20,028 nucleotides of DNA, taken from the NCBI GenBank assembly GCA_029050995.1, contig JAIDLO010000252.1, positions 1 to 20,028 of the forward strand, given 5' to 3'. The position numbers and the translations under genes are program-made. Below are positions 15,659 to 20,028 of this stretch, one piece after another. The notes beneath the pieces were generated by a model, which searched no databases, was not told the origin of the DNA, and worked only from the letters and a program-made list of their open reading frames with translations. Within the stretch, counting starts at the first letter, position 1, and each line of letters opens with the position of its first letter. The DNA comes from Eubacterium sp. (GTDB lineage Bacteria; Bacillota; Clostridia; Oscillospirales; Acutalibacteraceae).

Positions 15659-16497
15659 TAATACTCAATTTCGCCTTTATAAACAAGGTTGCAGTCGCCT
15701 GTAAGGGTAATGCATTCATCTGTATAGTTAACAATTAAATCGCCGCCGCGAAGCTTAACTGTAATGTCCTCGCCCTTATTGCAATAGCCGTTTGCAACTG
15801 CCGCTGCAACTGCCGCACAAGCGCCTGTTCCGCAGGCTGGCGTTTCTCCGTTTCCTCGCTCCCAAACTCTCATTTTAAGCGTTCTGCTGTTCACGATTCT
15901 AACGAATTCCGTATTGATTCTTTCGGGGAAAAGTCTGCTTGTTTCAAATTGCGGACCGACTGCATCAATGTCTATCCGATCAACATTATCAACAAAAACA
16001 ACGCAGTGCGGATTACCAACTGAAACGCAGGTAATATTATATTCTTTTCCGCCGAATACGGATTTTCTGTTTATAATGCTTTCTCCGTCAAGTGCAACAG
16101 GGATAAGATTTGGCTTGAATTCAGCCTTGCCCATATCAACCGTAACAGAGGATACGCGTCCGTTTCTTGTAAACAGCTTCAGCTCTTTAATGCCGCTTGC
16201 TGTCTCAATCTTCATATTCTCTTTCTTAACAAGCTCGTTGTCATAAAGGAACTTACCAAGACAACGGATTGAATTTCCTGCCATTTTGCCCTCAGAGCCA
16301 TCTATGTTGAAAATTCTCATTTTCGCATCAGCAATTTGGGATTCTTCAATCAGAACGATACCATCGCCGCCGATACCCTTGTGCCTGTCTGAAAATTCAA
16401 TCGCAAAGCTTTCGGGACAGGTAATGATACCGCATTGATTGTTAAAGAAAATATAATCATCGCCTGTGCCGTGCATCTTGCTGAATTTAAGAATGCC
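15658..16497 (-). other. DapF-like domain of the CarB fusion, first catalytic Cys replaced
   Basis: These 279 codons (residues 1066-1344) encode both halves of the diaminopimelate epimerase fold. Family motifs are in order: FSKMHGTGDDY, DRHKGIGGDGIVLI, FNIDGSEGKMAGNSIRC, GNPHCVVFVD, NTEFVRI and ERGNGETPACGTGACAA. The second catalytic cysteine is present (C1287, codon TGC at 15834-15832), as are Glu and Arg of the WERG motif and the Asn residues of FNIDGS, GNPH and NTEF. The first catalytic cysteine (MCGNG in normal DapF) is Ala1138 (codon GCA at 16281-16279), and the conserved Asn of GLGND is Asp1078. Normal two-thiol epimerisation of DAP is therefore not expected. A PhzF-like one-base isomerase or a binding/sensory role are alternatives. 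Confidence 0.85.
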
Positions 16498-19400
16498 TTT
16501 TTTATCGCGCATATTGTTTATATCAACAAGCTCTGTGTTCAGCTGGTTGTATCTGCTTGCAATAATATCAGCAAGTGCATTTGCGGTATCAAGCGAGGTA
16601 AGGGTAGCAATACCAAGCTGATTTGCTCTGTTAAAGAGTTTAATGTAATCCGCAATGCTCTTCTTATCGCTCTTGCCTGTGTAAACAATATAATCCAGCT
16701 TTCCGCTTTCAACAAGCTCCATAATGGAATTATCTTCATAAAGCTTGTTCACAATTTCAACATCAATTCCAAGGCTCTCAATAGCCTTTGCTGTTTCGGG
16801 AGTAGCCCAGATCTGCGCACCGATATCATCAAGCTTTTTCGCAAGGGAAACAATCTCAAATCTGTCCTGCTTCGTAACGGTAATCAGTACGCCGTGCTTT
16901 TCTCTCTTGTGGAAATCAACCTTGAAGCCTGCCGAAACAAGTCCTTTAAAGAGTGCTTCATTCAGATTTTTACCAACGCCCAATACCTCGCCCGTAGACT
17001 TCATTTCAGGTCCAAGCTGGCTATTTACATCATTGAGCTTTTCAAAGCTGAAAACAGGCACTTTAACAGCGAAATAAGGCGGTGTTCTGTATAATCCTGT
17101 GCCGAAGCCAAGGTCTGTAAGCTTTGCGCCAACCATAATTTTCGTTGCAAGCTCAACCATAGGCACGCCTGTTACCTTGCTGATATAAGGAATTGTTCTG
17201 GATGCCCTCGGATTAACCTCAATAACATAAAGCTCGTTCTGGTAAATCAGATACTGAATGTTGATTAATCCCTTTGTTTTAAGGGAAAGAGCAAGCTTTT
17301 CGGAAACATCACAGATTTTTTCAAGCATTTTATCCTGTAAATTATATGGAGGGTAAACCGCGATTGAATCACCGCTGTGAACGCCTGCACGCTCAATATG
17401 CTCCATAATACCCGGAATCAGCACATCCGTTCCGTCTGAAATGCAGTCTACCTCAAGCTCGGTACCCATCATATATTTGTCTACAAGAACAGGGTTTTCA
17501 ATGCCCTGTGAAAGAATAATCTGCATATATTGCCGAACATCATCATCGGTGTAAGCAATCGTCATATTCTGTCCGCCGATAACATAGCTTGGACGAAGCA
17601 GAACAGGGTAGGTAAGTCTGTTTGCTGCTGATAAAGCCTCATCAAGCGTCATAACCGAAGTACCTTTTGGTCGGAAGATGTTGAAGCTTTCAAGAAGCGC
17701 GTCAAATCTTTCTCTGTCCTCTGCAATATCAATGCTTTCCGCAGATGTTCCTAAAATGGTAATACCGTTTTCATCAAGGAATTTTGTAAGCTTAATTGCC
17801 GTCTGTCCGCCGAAGGCAACAACAACGCCAATCGGCTTTTCAACCTTTATGATGTTCATAACATCTTCGGGAGTAAGCGGCTCAAAATAAAGCCTGTCGC
17901 CCGTGTCAAAGTCTGTTGAAACAGTTTCGGGGTTGTTGTTTACAAGGATAACCTCGTAGCCAAGCTCTTTTAATGTCCATACGCAGTGAACGGAGGAATA
18001 GTCAAATTCAATGCCTTGTCCGATTCTGATCGGGCCTGAGCCTAAAACGATAATTCGCTTCTTTTCCTCAGTTCTTTCAAGTGCTCTGCTTTCGCATACT
18101 GTGTCGTAGGTTGAATAGAAATATGGCGTTTCAGCCGCAAATTCAGCACCGCAGGTGTCAACCATTTTATAAACGGCATCCCTGTGGAATGCAAGCGAGC
18201 CGCCGCTGAGCTTTTCAAGCGCAGAGTCTGTATAACCGAGCTTTTTGCCGTAAATGTATTGCTCCTTGCTGATTGGAGAATTTTCAATCTTCTTTTCATA
18301 ATCAGCAAGATTTTTAAGTTTGTATAAAAACCACTCATCAATCATCGTGATTTCGTGGATTTCTTCGGGCGTAATACCGCTTTTAAGTGCTTTGAATACG
18401 CTGAAAAGCCTTAAATCATCTTGATTATGAAGAAGATCCAAAATGTTTTTGCCGTCAAGAGCCTTGTTGTTGAGCGTGTCCAAACCGATTTCAGCACCGC
18501 GAACGGCTTTCATAATTGCCATTTCAAAGGACGGCGCAATGCTCATAACCTCGCCCGTAGCCTTCATCTGCGTGCCGAGCATTCTTGATGCCTGAACAAA
18601 TTTGTCAAACGGCCATTTCGGGAATTTAACAACAACATAATCAAGCGTAGGCTCAAAGCAGGCACAGGTTTTTCCTGTAACATCATTCTTGATTTCATCA
18701 AGCGTGTAGCCAAGTGCAATCTTTGTTGTAACCTTTGCAATCGGGTAGCCTGTTGCCTTGGAAGCAAGCGCTGATGAACGGGAAACACGAGGGTTTACCT
18801 CAATAACGCTGTATTCAAAGCTTTCGGGATTCAGTGCAAACTGGCAGTTGCAGCCGCCCTCAATGCCAAGCTCTGTAATAATATCAAGAGAAGCAGAACG
18901 AAGCATCTGGTATTCCTTGTCCGCAAGTGTAACGGCAGGGGCAATAACAATGCTGTCGCCCGTATGCACGCCGACCGGATCAAAGTTTTCCATGGAGCAG
19001 ACAGCGATAACATTTCCAACGCTGTCCCGCATAACTTCAAATTCAATTTCTTTCCAGCCTGCAATATATTTTTCAACAAGAACCTGTGTAATAGGGGAAA
19101 GCATTAAGCCGTGCTTTGCAACCTCTTCAAGCTCTTTCTCATTGTGTGCAACACCGCCGCCTGCACCGCCGAGTGTAAACGCAGGACGAATAATAACAGG
19201 ATAGCCGATTTCATTTGCAATTTCCTTTGAGCGCTCAAGGTCGTTTGCAATGTCACTCGGAACAACAGGCTGGTTGATTTTAACCATTGTATCTCTGAAC
19301 ATTTGCCTGTCTTCCGCTTTGTCGATTGCTTCGGCATCTGTTCCAAGCAGACGAACGCCCATTTTATCAAGGTATCCGTCCTTGGCAAGCTGCATGGAAA

Positions 19401-19692
19401 TGGTTAATCCCGTCTGTCCGCCAAGTCCGCCTAAGATACTGTCCGGCTTTTCAATTTCAATAATTCTTTTAACTGTTTCAACAGTAAGTGGCTCAAGATA
19501 AATGTGGTCTGCAAGTGCCTTGTCGGTCATAATTGTTGCAGGGTTGGAGTTGATCAGTACAACCTCAATGCCCTCGTCTTTCAGCACACGGCAAGCCTGT
19601 GCACCTGCATAGTCAAATTCGGCAGCCTGTCCGATAACAATCGGGCCGGAGCCGATAACAAGCACCTTTTTAATGTCTTTATTAAGAGGCAT
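15658..19692 (-). CDS. carB: Carbamoyl-phosphate synthase large subunit fused to a DapF-like domain
   Basis: A 1344-residue protein. Residues 1-1065 are a complete CarB: GSGPIVIGQAAEFDYAG near 14, ATP-grasp 1 (FTLGGAGGG, EVNPRVSRSS), a second GSGPIRIGQGIEFDYSS half with ATP-grasp 2 (SYVIGGQNM, EVNPRASRT), then an MGS-like domain ending in TLTSLDTANALADII. From about residue 1066 a complete DapF fold follows in the same frame with no linker. The ATG at 19692 overlaps the second carA stop by one base (TAATG), with GGGAGG about 10 nt upstream. It is clearly diverged from the pyr-operon CarB and so not a recent duplicate. The CarB part should make carbamoyl phosphate with the upstream CarA, perhaps for arginine. 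The role of the DapF part is unknown. Confidence 0.93.
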   Translation of the reverse strand: MPLNKDIKKVLVIGSGPIVIGQAAEFDYAGAQACRVLKDEGIEVVLINSNPATIMTDKALADHIYLEPLTVETVKRIIEIEKPDSILGGLGGQTGLTISMQLAKDGYLDKMGVRLLGTDAEAIDKAEDRQMFRDTMVKINQPVVPSDIANDLERSKEIANEIGYPVIIRPAFTLGGAGGGVAHNEKELEEVAKHGLMLSPITQVLVEKYIAGWKEIEFEVMRDSVGNVIAVCSMENFDPVGVHTGDSIVIAPAVTLADKEYQMLRSASLDIITELGIEGGCNCQFALNPESFEYSVIEVNPRVSRSSALASKATGYPIAKVTTKIALGYTLDEIKNDVTGKTCACFEPTLDYVVVKFPKWPFDKFVQASRMLGTQMKATGEVMSIAPSFEMAIMKAVRGAEIGLDTLNNKALDGKNILDLLHNQDDLRLFSVFKALKSGITPEEIHEITMIDEWFLYKLKNLADYEKKIENSPISKEQYIYGKKLGYTDSALEKLSGGSLAFHRDAVYKMVDTCGAEFAAETPYFYSTYDTVCESRALERTEEKKRIIVLGSGPIRIGQGIEFDYSSVHCVWTLKELGYEVILVNNNPETVSTDFDTGDRLYFEPLTPEDVMNIIKVEKPIGVVVAFGGQTAIKLTKFLDENGITILGTSAESIDIAEDRERFDALLESFNIFRPKGTSVMTLDEALSAANRLTYPVLLRPSYVIGGQNMTIAYTDDDVRQYMQIILSQGIENPVLVDKYMMGTELEVDCISDGTDVLIPGIMEHIERAGVHSGDSIAVYPPYNLQDKMLEKICDVSEKLALSLKTKGLINIQYLIYQNELYVIEVNPRASRTIPYISKVTGVPMVELATKIMVGAKLTDLGFGTGLYRTPPYFAVKVPVFSFEKLNDVNSQLGPEMKSTGEVLGVGKNLNEALFKGLVSAGFKVDFHKREKHGVLITVTKQDRFEIVSLAKKLDDIGAQIWATPETAKAIESLGIDVEIVNKLYEDNSIMELVESGKLDYIVYTGKSDKKSIADYIKLFNRANQLGIATLTSLDTANALADIIASRYNQLNTELVDINNMRDKKGILKFSKMHGTGDDYIFFNNQCGIITCPESFAIEFSDRHKGIGGDGIVLIEESQIADAKMRIFNIDGSEGKMAGNSIRCLGKFLYDNELVKKENMKIETASGIKELKLFTRNGRVSSVTVDMGKAEFKPNLIPVALDGESIINRKSVFGGKEYNITCVSVGNPHCVVFVDNVDRIDIDAVGPQFETSRLFPERINTEFVRIVNSRTLKMRVWERGNGETPACGTGACAAVAAAVANGYCNKGEDITVKLRGGDLIVNYTDECITLTGDCNLVYKGEIEY

Positions 19693-20028
19693 TATTTGTT
19701 ACCTCCCATCATGTTTATAAATCTATCAAACAAAAATCTTGTGTCATGCGGTCCGCTGCATGCTTCCGGATGAAACTGAACGGAAAAAGCATTTTTACTT
19801 GGATAATCAATGCCCTCGTTTGTTCCGTCATTTGCATTAATATAGCTGATAACACCGCCGAGCTTTTCAATGTCATCATTTAAAACAGCGTAGCCGTGAT
19901 TTTGTGAGGATATATAAGTTCTGCCTGTTTTTGTATTCTTAACAGGCTGGTTAACACCTCTGTGTCCGTATGTCAGTTTTGTTGTTTCAGCACCCATTGA
20001 AAGCGCCAAAAGCTGATGCCCAACGCAA
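19692..20028 (-). CDS. carA: Carbamoyl-phosphate synthase small subunit, second copy (partial, runs off the window)
   Basis: Only the C-terminal part (about 112 residues) of a class I glutamine amidotransferase is in the window; the reading frame is open to the edge. Going in from the edge, CVGHQLLAL carries the nucleophile Cys (codon at 20027-20025) with Val where CarA usually has Leu. YGHRGVNQPV, SSQNHGYAV and the catalytic pair in QFHPEACSGPHD follow. The gene overlaps the carB-dapF start by one base, so both are in one operon whose promoter lies outside the window. It is clearly different from the pyr-operon CarA, supporting two separate CPSase enzymes. Confidence 0.92.
   Translation of the reverse strand, partial: CVGHQLLALSMGAETTKLTYGHRGVNQPVKNTKTGRTYISSQNHGYAVLNDDIEKLGGVISYINANDGTNEGIDYPSKNAFSVQFHPEACSGPHDTRFLFDRFINMMGGNK

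Noticed and set aside
16435..17094. A 219-codon open frame on the + strand opposite the end of the carB-dapF gene.
   Set aside because: It is the shadow of the MGS and DapF coding region; its Cys-, Ile- and Asn-rich translation resembles no protein family.

Overview
The window looks like chromosome from a low-GC, anaerobic Gram-positive bacterium of class Clostridia, most likely a gut Oscillospiraceae/Ruminococcaceae-type organism. This is an inference. It rests on the PyrK/PyrD1B dihydroorotate dehydrogenase, the pyrB+pyrI pair, the AT-rich sigma-A promoters with strong Shine-Dalgarno sites, a YtrA-type GntR/ABC module, and a hairpin repeat I recall from gut Firmicutes.

Positions 65-10083 (+ strand) hold one nine-gene pyrimidine operon, pyrC-carA-carB-pyrK-pyrD-pyrF-pyrE-pyrB-pyrI. 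It encodes every step from bicarbonate and glutamine to UMP. The genes overlap or lie within 40 bases of each other. A clear TTGACT-17-TATAAT promoter precedes them and a strong, probably bidirectional terminator follows. The leader is only about 25 nt, so there is no room for a PyrR attenuator.

Positions 10082-12086 (- strand) hold a self-regulated ABC export module: a GntR/YtrA-type repressor, an ATPase with a TTG start, and an ABC-2 permease. A near-perfect promoter there is overlapped by a 25-bp inverted repeat that is probably the repressor's own operator. A hairpin repeat at 12102-12157 separates this module from the next and probably terminates it.

Positions 12206-14497 (- strand) hold mtnA followed by an MTA/SAH-type deaminase, overlapping by 4 nt, with their own promoter. 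Together they suggest a methylthioadenosine salvage branch that goes through methylthioinosine.

Positions 14500-15653 hold a small XRE-family regulator (-) divergent from a membrane-anchored VanY-like D,D-carboxypeptidase (+). Three copies of a 15-bp palindrome lie across the carboxypeptidase promoter: upstream of -35, inside the spacer, and at the start site.

Positions 15658-20028 (- strand) hold a second carbamoyl-phosphate synthase: the 3' part of a second carA, and a 1344-residue protein in which a full-length CarB is fused in frame to a complete DapF (diaminopimelate epimerase) fold. The DapF part keeps the second catalytic cysteine but has alanine where the first should be, and Asp for a conserved substrate-site Asn. 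It is probably not an ordinary DAP epimerase. This fusion is the most unusual object in the window.
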